A stretch of DNA of 64,000 nucleotides from Pseudoxanthomonas suwonensis (lineage in GTDB: Bacteria; Pseudomonadota; Gammaproteobacteria; Xanthomonadales; Xanthomonadaceae): the NCBI RefSeq assembly GCF_010093235.1, contig NZ_PDWP01000009.1, forward strand, positions 53,204 through 117,203, given 5' to 3'. Below, piece after piece: positions 27,593 through 37,045 of this stretch. Made by a program: the position numbers and the translations under genes. Under the pieces are notes generated by a model. It did not search any database, was not told the DNA's origin, and saw nothing but the letters and a program-made list of their open reading frames with translations. How positions within the stretch are numbered: position 1 is the first letter of the stretch; each line of letters begins with the position of its first letter.

Positions 27593-27688
27593 GGCGTGGT
27601 CGCAGCGGCGGGGTGCGGGGAACATAGCCAGCCCGCGGAGCCCGGTGCCAGTGCCCCCGGCACGACCGCAGCTTCCCTGCGCATTCCC

Positions 27689-29083
27689 ATGTCTTCTTCT
27701 TCCCAGCCGGAGCGCCGCTTCGGCCAGGAGCTGCTCGCCACCGCCACGCTCGCCCTGCCGCTGGTGCTGGGCCACGTGTCCACCGGCCTGATCGGCCTCG
27801 TCGACAACGTCATCGCCGGGCGCCACGGCACCCAGACCCTGGCCTCGGTCACCGTCGGCACCGCCCTGCTGTGGCTGCCGATGATGGTGCCGATCGGCAC
27901 GCTCACCGCGTTGCCCGCGTCGGTCTCGCAGCTGGACGGCAGCGGCCGCCGCGACGCGATCGCGCGGCTGTTCCGCCAGGCCCTGTGGCTGGCGCTGGGC
28001 CTGGGCGTGCTGATGTTCGCGTTCCTGAGCCTGGCGCCGCTGGGCCTGGCCCGGTTCGGCATCGCCCCGGAGATCGTGCCCGGCGCGATCGCCTTCGCCC
28101 ACGCGATCCGCTGGGGCGTGCCGGCGCTGATCCTGTTCTTCTGCATGCGCTACCTCAGCGAAGGCCTGCACTGGACCCTGCCGACCATGGTCCTGGGCTT
28201 CGCCGGACTGGGCGTGCTGGCACCGCTGGGCTATGCGCTGACCTTTGGCGTCGGGCCGCTGCCGGAGCTGGGACCCGCCGGCCTGGGTACGGCCTCGGCG
28301 GTGGTGATGTGGCTGCAGGCGCTTTGCTTCGCGGCCTACCTGGCGCGCTCGCGCCGGTTCGCCCCGCTGGGCCTGTTCGCGCGTTTCGATCCGCCATGCT
28401 GGGACGACATCCGCGGCCTGCTCGCCACCGGCCTGCCGATCGGCGTGACCGTGCTGATGGAGGGCGGGCTGTTCATCGCCACGGCGCTGCTGATCGCGCG
28501 CCTGGGCGAGGTGCCGGCGGCCGCGCACCAGATCGCGATCAACGTCTCGGCGCTGTGCTTCATGGTGCCGATGGGCCTGGCCGAGGCGACCACGGTGCGC
28601 GTGGGCCGCGCCCTGGGCGCCGGCGATCCGCTGGGCGTGCGCCGCGCCGCGCGCGCCGGCTACACCATCGTGCTGGCCACCCAGGCCTGCTCGGCCCTGG
28701 TGATGCTGCTGGGCCACGACGCCATCGTCGCCATCTACCCCCGCGATGCCGCGGTCGCCGCCACCGCCTCGGTGCTGCTGCTGTACGCGGCCACCTTCCA
28801 GTTCCCGGACGGGGTCCAAGTGATGTCCGCCGGCGCCCTGCGCGGCCTGCGCGATACCCGGGTGCCAATGTTCCTTGCAATGGTGTCGTACTGGGGCATC
28901 GGCATGCCGCTGGGCGCGTGGCTGGGCCTGGGACTGGGCCGCGGCCCGCAGGGCATGTGGACCGGCCTGATCCTGGGCCTGAGCGCCGCCGCCGTGCTGA
29001 TGGGCTGGCGCCTGGCCTACAGCCTGCGCCGGCTGCCGCCACCGGTGGCCACGCCCGGGACGACCTCCGGCACGGTTACTTAA
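27689..29083 (+). CDS. MATE-family multidrug/cation exporter (NorM-like)
   Basis: 464 residues with 12 predicted TM helices in two homologous six-helix halves. The N-terminal half starts LATATLALPLVLGHVSTGLI, with the conserved VDNVIAGRHGTQTLAS; the second half has GLPIGVTVLMEGGLFIATAL and AAHQIAINVSALCFMVPMGL, the repeat motif expected for MATE proteins. These export cationic drugs or dyes in exchange for Na+ or H+; the coupling ion cannot be told. ATG 27689 gives MSSSSQPERRFGQELL. There is no obvious local regulator. sppA begins 78 bases downstream. Confidence 0.9.
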   Translation: MSSSSQPERRFGQELLATATLALPLVLGHVSTGLIGLVDNVIAGRHGTQTLASVTVGTALLWLPMMVPIGTLTALPASVSQLDGSGRRDAIARLFRQALWLALGLGVLMFAFLSLAPLGLARFGIAPEIVPGAIAFAHAIRWGVPALILFFCMRYLSEGLHWTLPTMVLGFAGLGVLAPLGYALTFGVGPLPELGPAGLGTASAVVMWLQALCFAAYLARSRRFAPLGLFARFDPPCWDDIRGLLATGLPIGVTVLMEGGLFIATALLIARLGEVPAAAHQIAINVSALCFMVPMGLAEATTVRVGRALGAGDPLGVRRAARAGYTIVLATQACSALVMLLGHDAIVAIYPRDAAVAATASVLLLYAATFQFPDGVQVMSAGALRGLRDTRVPMFLAMVSYWGIGMPLGAWLGLGLGRGPQGMWTGLILGLSAAAVLMGWRLAYSLRRLPPPVATPGTTSGTVT

Positions 29084-29161
29084 GGCGTATGAATCCGCGC
29101 GGCCGCCCGGCTATGCTGCAGGCCAACACCGCAAGACCGTAGCCGCCCGCTGGAGCCCTTG

Positions 29162-31066
29162 ATGATTCCTCCTCCGCTGCCCCGCCAACGCAACCCGATC
29201 GCAGCCTTCTTCGTCGGGCTGTGGGACGTGATGAACTTCACCCGGCGGTTGATCCTCAACCTGCTGTTCTTCGGGCTGCTGTTCCTGGTCCTGGTCAGCT
29301 TCGTCGTGGCCCTGGGCCGCGGCAGCGGCACCCAGCCGATACGCGACCGCACCACCCTGGTGCTGGCGCCGGAAGGGCGGCTGGTGGAGCAGTTCACGGC
29401 CGATCCGGTCAGCCGCGCGCTGGCCAGGGCGATGGGAGCGCAGGACGCGGGCGAGGTGCAGCTGCGCGACCTGCTGCGGGTGATCGAGGCCGCGCGCGAG
29501 GACAGGAACGTCGAGCGCGTCCTGCTGCGGGTCGACGGCCTGCAGCCGTCCGGCTACGCCTCGCTGCGCGAGCTGGCGGCGGCGCTGGCCCGCCTGCGCG
29601 AGTCCGGCAAGCAGGTGATCGCCTTCTCCGAGGGCATGGGCCAGGCCCAGTACCTGCTGGCGGCGCTGGCCGACGAGGTCTACCGGGCCCCGATGGGCAG
29701 CCTCCTGCTGCAGGGCATCGGCCGCTACCGCCAGTACTACCGCCAGGGCCTGCAGGAAAAGCTGGGCGTGGACGTGCACCTGTTCCGCGTCGGCGAGTAC
29801 AAGTCCGCCGCCGAGCCGTACATCCTCGACGCGGCGTCGCCCGAGTCCAAGGAAGCCGACCTGTACTGGATGAACGACATCTGGGGCCGCTACCTGGACG
29901 ACGTGGCCAGGGCCCGCAGGCTGGATAAGGCCGAACTGGCCGCGCAGGTCGACCAGCTGGCCGCGGGCATCGAGGCGGCCGGCGGCGACGTGGCCCGGCA
30001 CGCGCTGGAGCTGAAGCTGGTCGACGGCCTGAAGACCCGCGAGGAAGTACTGGACCTGCTGGCCGAGCGCGGCGTCGCCGACGAGGACGAGGACCTGGGC
30101 TTCCGCAACATCGGCCTGTCGGCCTACCTGCAGCACCTGGACCGCAAGGCCCTGCCGCTGGACAAGCGCCCGCAGGTGGCGGTGGTGGTGGCCGAGGGCG
30201 AGATCACCGGCGGCGACCAGCCGGCCGGCCGCATCGGTGGCGAGTCCACCGCCGCCCTGCTGCGCCAGGCGCGCGATGACGACGACATCAAGGCGGTGGT
30301 CCTGCGCGTGGATTCGCCCGGCGGCGAGGTGTTCGCCTCCGAGCAGATCCGCCGCGAGGTCGCGCTGCTGAAGGAAGCCGGCAAGCCGGTGGTGGTGTCG
30401 ATGGGCGACCTGGCCGCGTCCGGCGGCTACTGGATCAGCATGGACGCCGACCGCATCTACGCCGATCCGTCGACCATCACCGGTTCGATCGGCATCTTCG
30501 GCCTGGTGCCCAACTTCACCCGCACCCTGGACAAGATCGGCGTGCACACCGACGGCGTGGGCACCACCCGCTACGCCGGCGCGTTCGACATCACCCGCCC
30601 GCTGGACCCCGACGTGGGCCGCGTGATCCAGTCGGTGATCGACAAGGGTTACGCCGACTTCATCGGCAAGGTCGCCAATGCGCGCGGGCGCAGCGCCGAG
30701 GAGATCGACGCGGTGGCCCGGGGCCGCGTGTGGAGCGGCGCGCAGGCGCTGGAGCGCGGCCTGGTCGATGCGATGGGCGGGCTGTCGGACGCCATCGCCG
30801 ACGCCGCCTCGCGCGTGGAGTTGCAGGAAGGCAAGTACCGCGTGCGCTACGTGGAGAAGGAAGCCTCGCCGTTCGCGCAGTTCATGGCCGGCCTTGCGGG
30901 CAGCCGCCTCGGCGGCGCGCTGCTGGACGACACCGGCTTCGCCCGCGCGCTGCTGGCCCGCACCATGCCCGAGACCGAGGCGCAGCTGCGCTTCGTCGAG
31001 AACGCCGTGCGCGAACGCGACGGCGCGCCGGTCAAGGCGCTGGCCTACTGCTTCTGCGGCCTGTAG
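29162..31066 (+). CDS. sppA: Signal peptide peptidase SppA, 67K type
   Basis: Inner-membrane serine protease that degrades cleaved signal peptides. 634 residues, the long two-repeat form. One N-terminal TM ([20 protein letters not shown], ~25-50) anchors it. The catalytic Lys is in [13 protein letters not shown] (first repeat) and the nucleophile Ser in [13 protein letters not shown] (second repeat), as in the E. coli Lys/Ser dyad. ATG 29162 is used; TTG 29159 immediately precedes it. The end (ALAYCFCGL) is unusual in having two Cys. A hairpin follows at 31088. Confidence 0.93.
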   Translation: MIPPPLPRQRNPIAAFFVGLWDVMNFTRRLILNLLFFGLLFLVLVSFVVALGRGSGTQPIRDRTTLVLAPEGRLVEQFTADPVSRALARAMGAQDAGEVQLRDLLRVIEAAREDRNVERVLLRVDGLQPSGYASLRELAAALARLRESGKQVIAFSEGMGQAQYLLAALADEVYRAPMGSLLLQGIGRYRQYYRQGLQEKLGVDVHLFRVGEYKSAAEPYILDAASPESKEADLYWMNDIWGRYLDDVARARRLDKAELAAQVDQLAAGIEAAGGDVARHALELKLVDGLKTREEVLDLLAERGVADEDEDLGFRNIGLSAYLQHLDRKALPLDKRPQVAVVVAEGEITGGDQPAGRIGGESTAALLRQARDDDDIKAVVLRVDSPGGEVFASEQIRREVALLKEAGKPVVVSMGDLAASGGYWISMDADRIYADPSTITGSIGIFGLVPNFTRTLDKIGVHTDGVGTTRYAGAFDITRPLDPDVGRVIQSVIDKGYADFIGKVANARGRSAEEIDAVARGRVWSGAQALERGLVDAMGGLSDAIADAASRVELQEGKYRVRYVEKEASPFAQFMAGLAGSRLGGALLDDTGFARALLARTMPETEAQLRFVENAVRERDGAPVKALAYCFCGL

Positions 31067-31087
31067 TCCGCGGCCGGCTCCGCCCGC

Positions 31088-31114
31088 GACGGCCCCGCCC
31101 ATGGCGGGGCCGTC
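31088..31114 (+). terminator. Hairpin after sppA
   Basis: A 12-bp perfect stem GACGGCCCCGCC / GGCGGGGCCGTC with a CAT loop, followed by TGCGTT. It lies between the sppA stop and the convergent small lipoprotein gene and could act on both. Confidence 0.6.
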
Positions 31115-31133
31115 TGCGTTCGGGGCGCCTGGT

Positions 31134-31292
31134 TCAGCCGCCGGGCGCCTCGGCCGTGGCCGTCGCCTGCGGCTCGGGCGGCCGTTCGGTGGGTGGTGCT
31201 TCGCGCCGGCAGGCGGCCAGCACGAGCAGCGCCGCAAGCGCCGCCAATGCGAGCCGGGCGCGCGGAATCGCGGTACGCGGGCATCGGTCCAT
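31134..31292 (-). CDS. Small predicted lipoprotein
   Basis: 52 residues. A short basic N-terminus ([14 protein letters not shown]) leads into a hydrophobic stretch and a lipobox LVLAAC with the Cys near residue 30. The remaining ~22 residues are a Pro/Glu/Ala-rich tail. A strong ribosome site (GAGGAG, 6 bases before ATG 31292) supports translation. This matches the many short entericidin/LptM-sized lipoproteins in overall form, but the tail has no family signature. It is divergent from the SDR gene, starts 39 bases apart. Confidence 0.65.
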   Translation of the reverse strand: MDRCPRTAIPRARLALAALAALLVLAACRREAPPTERPPEPQATATAEAPGG

Positions 31293-31331
31293 GCTGCACT
31301 CCTCGCAAGGTCCGCCGGGTATCCTACGCCC

Positions 31332-32108
31332 ATGGCTACGAACCGCTGGCGACTGGATGGACAGCTGGCCCTGGTGACCGGCGCGAGCGCCGGCATCGGC
31401 CTGGCGATCGCGCACGAGCTGGCCGCGCTGGGCGCGGACCTGCTGCTGGTGGCGCGCAACGAGGACCCGCTGCAGGACGCGGTGGAGGAGCTGGAAGCCC
31501 GCCATCCGCAGCAGTCCTTCCACGCCATGGCCGCCGACGTGGCCGACGACGAGGACCGCCAGGCGATCCTGGACTGGGCCGAGGACCATGGCGACGGCCT
31601 GCACATCCTGGTCAACAATGCCGGCGGCAACGTCACCCGCCCGGCGGTGGACTACACCGAGGACGAGTGGCGCTCGATCTTCGAGACCAACCTGTTCTCC
31701 GCCTTCGAGCTGTCGCGCTACGCACACCCGCTGCTGGCGCGGCATGCGTCGACGGCGATCGTCAACGTCGGCAGCGTGTCCGGCCTGACCCACGTGCGCA
31801 GCGGCGTGGTCTACGGCATGACCAAGGCCGCGATGCACCAGATGACCCGCAACCTGGCCTGCGAATGGGCCGCCGACGGGATCCGGGTCAACGCGGTGGC
31901 GCCGTGGTACATCCGCACCCGCCGCACTTCCGGTCCGCTGTCGGATCCGGACTACTACGACCAGGTGCTGGACCGCACGCCGATGCGCCGCATCGGCGAG
32001 CCGGATGAAGTGGCCGCGGCGGTGGCGTTCCTGTGCCTGCCGGCGTCCTCGTACGTGACCGGCGAATGCATCGCCGTGGACGGCGGCTTCCTGCGCTACG
32101 GCTTCTGA
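31332..32108 (+). CDS. Short-chain dehydrogenase/reductase (tropinone-reductase-like)
   Basis: 258-residue classical SDR. The cofactor motif is TGASAGIG near residue 17, NNAGG near 97, catalytic Ser in [13 protein letters not shown], and the YxxxK pair in [12 protein letters not shown]. The C-terminus [11 protein letters not shown] completes the fold. The sequence [12 protein letters not shown] recalls the plant tropinone-reductase-like branch found in xanthomonads, but the true substrate is unknown. It is divergent from the small lipoprotein gene and convergent with the EEP gene. Confidence 0.88.
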   Translation: MATNRWRLDGQLALVTGASAGIGLAIAHELAALGADLLLVARNEDPLQDAVEELEARHPQQSFHAMAADVADDEDRQAILDWAEDHGDGLHILVNNAGGNVTRPAVDYTEDEWRSIFETNLFSAFELSRYAHPLLARHASTAIVNVGSVSGLTHVRSGVVYGMTKAAMHQMTRNLACEWAADGIRVNAVAPWYIRTRRTSGPLSDPDYYDQVLDRTPMRRIGEPDEVAAAVAFLCLPASSYVTGECIAVDGGFLRYGF

Positions 32109-32124
32109 GCGTCGTCCACGCGCC

Positions 32125-32955
32125 TCAGGTGCGCAGGCTGCGCTCCGGCACCTCGATCTCCATCGCCAGCGCCAGGTGGTCGGAGAAGGCCGCCGGCAGC
32201 GCCTTCGCATCGGCGCAGTGCAGGTCGCCGCTGACCAGGATGTGGTCGATCGCGCGCTGCGGCTTCCAGCTGGGGAAGGTCGGCACGATGCACTCGGGCG
32301 GGCGCAGGCTGGTGTTGCGGTAGAGGACTTCCATCTCCGGCACGTCGGGCAGGCAGTTGAAGTCGCCCATCAGCACCGCGTTGGGATGGTCCTGCAGCAG
32401 TTCGGCGATGAACGAAAGCTGCGACAGGCGCGACTTCGCGCCCAGCGACAGGTGCGCCACGGCCACGGTCAGGCCCTCGCGGCCGTCGCCGAAGTGGCCC
32501 AGCAGCACGCCGCGGCCGCGGATGCGGCCGGGCAGGGCGTGGTCGCTGATGCGCACCGGTTCCAGCCGGCTCAGCAGGCCGTTGGCGCTGGAGGCCACGC
32601 CGCCGACGCTGCGGTTGGGCTGGTGGGTCCAGTAGTGGAAGCCGGCGCGCTGGGCCAGGTAATGGGTCTGGTTGGTGAAGCCCGAACGCAGGCTGCCCGG
32701 GTCGGCCTCCTGCAGCCCGACGATGTCGTGCTGGCTGGCCAGCTGAGCGATCGCGTCCAGGCTGGTGCGCTTGCGGCCGGCCGGCAGCGCGTGCGACCAG
32801 CTGCGGGTCACGTAGTCGCTGTAGCGGCGGGTGCTGGAGCCGGCCTGGATGTTGGCCGACAGCACCCGCAGCCGGCGCGTGGGCGGCGCGCCGGCCTCCA
32901 GCATGGTTCCGCCCGGTTCGCCGGACTGCTGCTCGGTCACGGGTGGGGTATCCAT
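32125..32955 (-). CDS. Endonuclease/exonuclease/phosphatase (EEP) family protein
   Basis: 276 residues. The EEP fold motifs are VLSANIQAG (metal-site Asn), GLQEAD (catalytic Glu), LSLGAKSRLSQLSFIAELL (His-like region), LMGDFNCLPD (Asp/Asn) and FSDHLALAMEIE (catalytic Asp-His). No signal peptide, so cytoplasmic. Substrates in this superfamily range from DNA to phospholipids and nucleotides, so no specific activity is assigned. The first ~25 residues are poorly conserved; a start at the internal Met near residue 18 is possible. It lies 19 bases after the dsbA-like stop and may be in that operon. Confidence 0.85.
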   Translation of the reverse strand: MDTPPVTEQQSGEPGGTMLEAGAPPTRRLRVLSANIQAGSSTRRYSDYVTRSWSHALPAGRKRTSLDAIAQLASQHDIVGLQEADPGSLRSGFTNQTHYLAQRAGFHYWTHQPNRSVGGVASSANGLLSRLEPVRISDHALPGRIRGRGVLLGHFGDGREGLTVAVAHLSLGAKSRLSQLSFIAELLQDHPNAVLMGDFNCLPDVPEMEVLYRNTSLRPPECIVPTFPSWKPQRAIDHILVSGDLHCADAKALPAAFSDHLALAMEIEVPERSLRT

Positions 32956-32974
32956 GCGTGCGGTCCGGCGGCGC

Positions 32975-33783
32975 TCAGCGCGCGCCGGCGCGCTCCTGCG
33001 CGATCAGCCACTCGGCGGTGGCCAGCATCTGCTCGAAGCCGCGCTGGTCGACCGAAATGGTGTACTTGCCGGCCACCACCAGCGACGGGGTGCCCTCGAT
33101 CTTGGCGCGGGCGGCGAACTGGCGGGCGCGGTTGACCTTGGCGTCGACGCCGAAGCTGCCGAAGGTGTCGGCGAAGCGCTTGGGGTCCACGCCGTACTTG
33201 GCATAGAACGGGGCGAGCTCCTTGGCGCCGACGTTGGCGTTGACCGGCAGGCTGCGCTCGACGTGGATGGCGCGGAACATGGCCGCATGGGTCTGCGGCA
33301 GCACGCCCAGCGCCTCGGCCGAGTAGTAGGCGCGCGCATACGGGGTCCAGTAGCCGCCGAACGCGCCCGGCACCAGGATCACGTTCACGTCGCCCGGCTG
33401 GCGCTTGATCCAGGCCTCGAGGATCGGGTCGAAGGCGGCGCAGTGCGGGCAGGTGTAGCCGAACACCTCGGCCACCTCGATCTTGCCGGCCATCGGCTGG
33501 AAGGCCTGGCCGTTCTCGATGACGGTGTAGTCCACGCCCGCCACCGGCGCCGGGCCGCCCGGCGCGTTGGGCGCCGGGGCCGCCGGGGTGGCGTCGCCCC
33601 GGCCGCCTGTTCGGGGGCGGCCGGGGCCGCGCCCGCGTCGCCCTCGGTCGCCGGCTGCGCGGCATCGGTCGCCGGCGCTTCGGTGGCGGGGGCCGTCTGG
33701 CTGTCCTGCGGGGCGGCGTCCTGGCCGGAGCAGCCGGCCAGGGCGGCCAGCAGGAGCAGGGACAGGATGGGGCGCATGTTCAT
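32975..33783 (-). pseudogene. dsbA: Second DsbA-type thiol:disulfide interchange lipoprotein, frameshifted
   Basis: ATG 33783 opens MNMRPILSLLLLAALAGCSG, a lipoprotein signal with lipobox LAGC, then an Ala/Pro/Thr/Glu linker to about residue 60. The conserved thioredoxin domain continues in another frame: VDYTVIENGQAFQPMAGKIE, FGYTCPHCAAFDP with the CPHC site, and cis-Pro in IEGTPSLVV. Adding one G to the GGGG run (plus-strand CCCC, 33597-33600) restores a continuous ~270-residue protein. A ribosome site (GGAG) precedes the ATG. It looks like a recent lesion or a homopolymer base-calling error, since both halves are well preserved. The neighbouring intact dsbA could substitute. Confidence 0.75.
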
Positions 33784-33822
33784 TTCATGTCTCCAGTGAG
33801 GAAGAGGATCGGCCAGTGGCCG

Positions 33823-34470
33823 TCAACGGGAAGTCTGGGGTGCGCGGGCGGCGGCGCGCTCGCGGGCGATAAGGGCGTCGGCGATGCGCAGAGAGTCCTC
33901 GAAGTCGCGCCCGCGCACGCGGTAGCGGCCGTTGACCACCAGGGTCGGGGTGCCTTCCAGGCCGATGTCCCGGATCCACTCGCCGGCCCTGCGCACCTGC
34001 GCGGCGACCCCGGGGTCGGCCAGTGCCTCGCGCAGCCGCTCCTGGTCGACGCCGAAGCGTCCCAGGAAGTCGCCCAGCTCCTGCGGCGTGGGGTTGCGCG
34101 GCAGGCTGCCGGTCTCGTGCAGGGCCTGGAACAGGGCCGGATGCGCGCGCTCGGACAGGCCCAGCTCCAGCAGGGCGTAATAGGTCCGGGCCCAGGCCTC
34201 GGTCGGGCCGTTCCAGGCCGCGGGCACCGGCACCAGGTCCACGTCCTTGCCCTGGCGGCGCTTCCATTCGCGCAGCATCGGTTCGAAGTGGGCGCAGTGC
34301 GGGCAGGTATAGGCGAACACCTCGGCCACCTCGATCCGGCCCTGGTGCGGCGCCCAGGGCGCCGCCTCGATGCGCACGTAGTCGGTGCCTTCCTGCGGCT
34401 GGGTCGCCGCCGCGGCACCGGGCACCCAGGCCAGCAGCAGCACCAGCATTCCGGCAAGCAGGGACTTCAT
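33823..34470 (-). CDS. dsbA: Periplasmic thiol:disulfide interchange protein DsbA
   Basis: 215 residues. The signal peptide MKSLLAGMLVLLLAWVPG with cleavage near AAAA sends it to the periplasm, where it oxidises cysteine pairs in exported proteins with DsbB. The active site is CPHC in FAYTCPHCAHFEP; the cis-Pro loop is LEGTPTLVVNGRY. I start at ATG 34470 (AAGGA 8 bases upstream), as the longer frame lacks a signal. It sits between cytochrome c4 and the frameshifted second dsbA, all minus strand, an order typical of this family of bacteria and likely an envelope redox operon. Confidence 0.92.
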   Translation of the reverse strand: MKSLLAGMLVLLLAWVPGAAAATQPQEGTDYVRIEAAPWAPHQGRIEVAEVFAYTCPHCAHFEPMLREWKRRQGKDVDLVPVPAAWNGPTEAWARTYYALLELGLSERAHPALFQALHETGSLPRNPTPQELGDFLGRFGVDQERLREALADPGVAAQVRRAGEWIRDIGLEGTPTLVVNGRYRVRGRDFEDSLRIADALIARERAAARAPQTSR

Positions 34471-34592
34471 CGCGGGCTTCCTTGAAACGGCGCGGAACGG
34501 GTTCCGGAAAAAACGACGCCGGCCACGGGGGGCCGGCGCAAGATCATCAGGGAGGGACCACGTGCTCTCCGACCGCAGCCGGTGGCGGAAGT

Positions 34593-35381
34593 TCACTGGC
34601 GGCCGGCGGCTTCCGCGGCGGCCACGTCGTCGGCGCGGTCGTGCAGGCCCTGCAGGTAGCTGGAGAGGCTGCCGATCTCCTCGTCGGTCAGCTTCGAGGC
34701 CACCTTGGCCATGATGTTGAACAGGGCCGGATCGCGCTCGCTGGTCACGCCGGCGCGGTACTCCTCCAGGCGGCGGGCGGTGTACTCGGACATCTGGCCG
34801 CCCACGTGCGGGTAGGCCGGGCCCGGGTTGCCGGCGCCGGTCGGGCCGTGGCAGGCCATGCAGGCCGGGATGCCGCGCTCGGCGTCGCCGTTGCGGAACA
34901 GCTTCTGGCCCACCTCGTAGAACTTCATGCCGGCGTAGGGGCCGGAGGTGACCTCGGTGTCGTCGGCCACGCCCGCGCCGGACTTCTGCTTGGCGAAGTA
35001 GGCGCCGACGTCGCGCATCTCCTGCGGGGTCAGGGCCTGGGCGAACGGCACCATCACCGCGGCCAGGCCGCTGTGGCGCTCGCCGCTGGCGAACAGGGCC
35101 AGCTGGCGGGCGATGTAGCGCTCGCTCTGGCCGGCCAGGCGCGGGTACATGGGGTCGGACGGATTGCCGTCGGCGCCGTGGCAGGCCGCGCAGGTCGTGG
35201 CGGCGGTCGCGCCGGCCTCGGCATCGCCCCAGTGGGTCTTGCTCAGGTCCACTTCCAGCGGCTGCTCCTGCACCGGATCGTTGTCCGGGATCGGGACCAC
35301 CGTGGTCTGTGCAGCGTAGGCGACAACGGCGGTGGCCGCGGCGGCCAGTCCGGCAAGGGCGATAACGCGAGCGTGGCGCAT
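34593..35381 (-). CDS. Dihaem cytochrome c4
   Basis: 262 residues: an N-terminal signal segment (VIALAGLAAAATAVVAYA), then two class I cytochrome c domains. Haem-binding CAACH is near residue 63 and CMACH near 173; the axial Met ligands are probably in DPMYPRLAGQ-AAVMVPFAQAL and the equivalent NIMAKVAS region. Cytochrome c4 carries electrons from the bc1 complex to terminal oxidases in the periplasm. About 45 extra residues between signal and first haem (TVVPIPDNDPVQEQP) are typical of the xanthomonad form I recall. It is upstream of the dsbA pair and divergent from engB. Confidence 0.93.
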   Translation of the reverse strand: MRHARVIALAGLAAAATAVVAYAAQTTVVPIPDNDPVQEQPLEVDLSKTHWGDAEAGATAATTCAACHGADGNPSDPMYPRLAGQSERYIARQLALFASGERHSGLAAVMVPFAQALTPQEMRDVGAYFAKQKSGAGVADDTEVTSGPYAGMKFYEVGQKLFRNGDAERGIPACMACHGPTGAGNPGPAYPHVGGQMSEYTARRLEEYRAGVTSERDPALFNIMAKVASKLTDEEIGSLSSYLQGLHDRADDVAAAEAAGRQ

Positions 35382-35530
35382 GCTAGAGCTCCGGGAACCC
35401 GAATCGGCGCGGCCGTGAACAGCCGCGAAACGTCGGGATTATCCCCGCGCCGGGCGGCGACGGTCAACGAAACCCGTCGCCGGACCCGCCCCGGCCCCGC
35501 CAGCGCCCCCGGGCATGCGATCCTATGCCC

Positions 35531-36160
35531 ATGTCCAATCCCCTCGAAAAGGCCCGCTACCTGGGCTCGGCGCACACGCCCGCGCAGCTGCCGCCGGATG
35601 GCGGCTTCGAAGTGGCCTTCGCCGGCCGCTCCAATGCCGGCAAGTCCAGCGCGCTCAACGCCCTGACCCGGCAGAACTCCCTGGCACGGGTGTCCAAGAC
35701 CCCCGGCCGCACCCAGCAGCTGGTGTATTTCGAGGTCGCGCCCCAGCGCTACCTGGTGGACCTGCCCGGCTACGGCTACGCCAAGGTGCCGATGGACCTG
35801 AAGGCGCACTGGGAGCGCTTCCTCGACAACTGGTTCCGCAGCCGGCAGGCCCTGCGCGGGCTGGTGGTGGTGATGGACATCCGCCATCCGCTCAAGAACT
35901 ACGACCGGCAGATGATCGGCTACGCGGTCAGCCGCGGGCTGCCGGCGCACGCGCTGCTGACCAAGGCCGACAAGCTCGGCCGCGGCCAGCAGGCCCAGGC
36001 GGTGCAGGCGGTGCGGCGCGAGCTGGCCGCCGCCGGTGCCAGCGGGGTCGGGGTGCAGGCGTTCTCCAGCGAGAACAAGCAGGGCGTGGACGAGGCCTGC
36101 GCGGTGGTGGCCGGCTGGCTGGACCTGCTGCCTCCGGCCCAGGACCCGGCCCAGGCCTGA
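35531..36160 (+). CDS. engB: Ribosome biogenesis GTP-binding protein EngB (YsxC/YihA)
   Basis: 209-residue essential GTPase for 50S subunit maturation. The G1 loop is AGRSNAGKSSALN, G2 region KTPGRTQQL, G3 DLPGYGYAK, G4 TKADKL and G5 FSSEN. ATG 35531 gives MSNPLEKARYLGSAH; ATG 35525 is two codons upstream and equally possible. It is divergent from cytochrome c4 and convergent with the VIT-family gene; a hairpin spans both stops. Confidence 0.94.
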   Translation: MSNPLEKARYLGSAHTPAQLPPDGGFEVAFAGRSNAGKSSALNALTRQNSLARVSKTPGRTQQLVYFEVAPQRYLVDLPGYGYAKVPMDLKAHWERFLDNWFRSRQALRGLVVVMDIRHPLKNYDRQMIGYAVSRGLPAHALLTKADKLGRGQQAQAVQAVRRELAAAGASGVGVQAFSSENKQGVDEACAVVAGWLDLLPPAQDPAQA

Positions 36161-36168
36161 GCCGGGTC
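36143..36168. terminator. Hairpin overlapping the convergent stops of engB and the VIT-family gene
   Basis: An 8-bp stem GACCCGGC / GCCGGGTC with a 10-base loop contains the engB TGA and touches the opposite stop. No T-run; likely a compact shared 3' end. Confidence 0.35.
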
Positions 36169-36862
36169 AGACGGCGACGTCGAACAGCCGCCCGATGAGG
36201 TGGGCGGCCGCCATGGCCGCCGCGCCCCATCCGCCGACCCGCAGCGCACCGCGCCACAGGTTGGCGCCGCCGGCCCAGGCGGCCAGCGCGCCGGAGCCGA
36301 ACAGGCCGGCGATGGTGGTGCCGGTGACCGCCCAGGCCACGCCCTGCGGCGGGGCCCGCAGGGTCACCGCGATGGGCAGGGACGCGCCGGCACAGAACGC
36401 CGCCGCGGAGGCGGACGCCGCCTGCAGCGGACGGGCCCTGGCCACCTCGTTGATGCCCAGCTCCTCGCGCGCGTGCGCGGCCAGCGCATCGTGGGCGGTC
36501 AGCTGCACCGCGACCTGGCGGGCCAGCTCCGGCGACAGGCCCCGCTTCTCGAACAGGCCCGCCAGTTCCGCCAGCTCCGCATCCGGCAGCTCGCGCAGTT
36601 CGCGGCGCTCGGTTTCCAGGTCCGCCTCCTCGATGTCGGCCTGCGAGCGCACCGACACGTATTCGCCGGCGGCCATCGACATGGCGCCGGCCACGGTGCC
36701 GGCGATGCCGGCCGAGAGGATCGCCCCGGGAGTGCCGCCGCCGGCGGCGACGCCGACCACCAGGCCGGCGACCGACACGATGCCGTCGTTGGCGCCCAGT
36801 ACCGCCGCGCGCAGCCAGCCGGCGCGATCGCTGCGGTGGGATTCGACGTGGCGTCGGGGCAT
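36167..36862 (-). CDS. VIT1/CCC1-family membrane transporter
   Basis: 231 residues. Start motif LRAAVLGANDGIVSVAGLVV, then SAGIAGTVAGAMSMAAGEYV and SVRSQADIEEADLETERREL, the conserved TM1-TM2-cytoplasmic-helix arrangement of the vacuolar iron transporter family. Three further TM helices follow (AASASAAAFCAGASLPIAV; WAVTGTTIAGLFGSGALAAW). Eukaryotic members carry Fe2+/Mn2+; the bacterial substrate is probably a divalent metal but is inferred. ATG 36862 opens MPRRHVESHRSDRAGW. It is divergent from gshA by 183 bases. Confidence 0.9.
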   Translation of the reverse strand: MPRRHVESHRSDRAGWLRAAVLGANDGIVSVAGLVVGVAAGGGTPGAILSAGIAGTVAGAMSMAAGEYVSVRSQADIEEADLETERRELRELPDAELAELAGLFEKRGLSPELARQVAVQLTAHDALAAHAREELGINEVARARPLQAASASAAAFCAGASLPIAVTLRAPPQGVAWAVTGTTIAGLFGSGALAAWAGGANLWRGALRVGGWGAAAMAAAHLIGRLFDVAV

Positions 36863-37045
36863 GGGCACTGTCCGTGTGGGCCTGCGGGTGGGTGCGCCCA
36901 GTGTACGGCCGGGGCAGGGCGGCAACGGCGCGGTGGGATGCTGAAGGCCACCGCCTGGCACGTCCGGACGACGGTGGTCAGGCTATAGTTCGCACCCTGC
37001 CGGCCAGCGCCGGAGTCCATTCCAGCGCCGCCCGAGATCCTGCCC

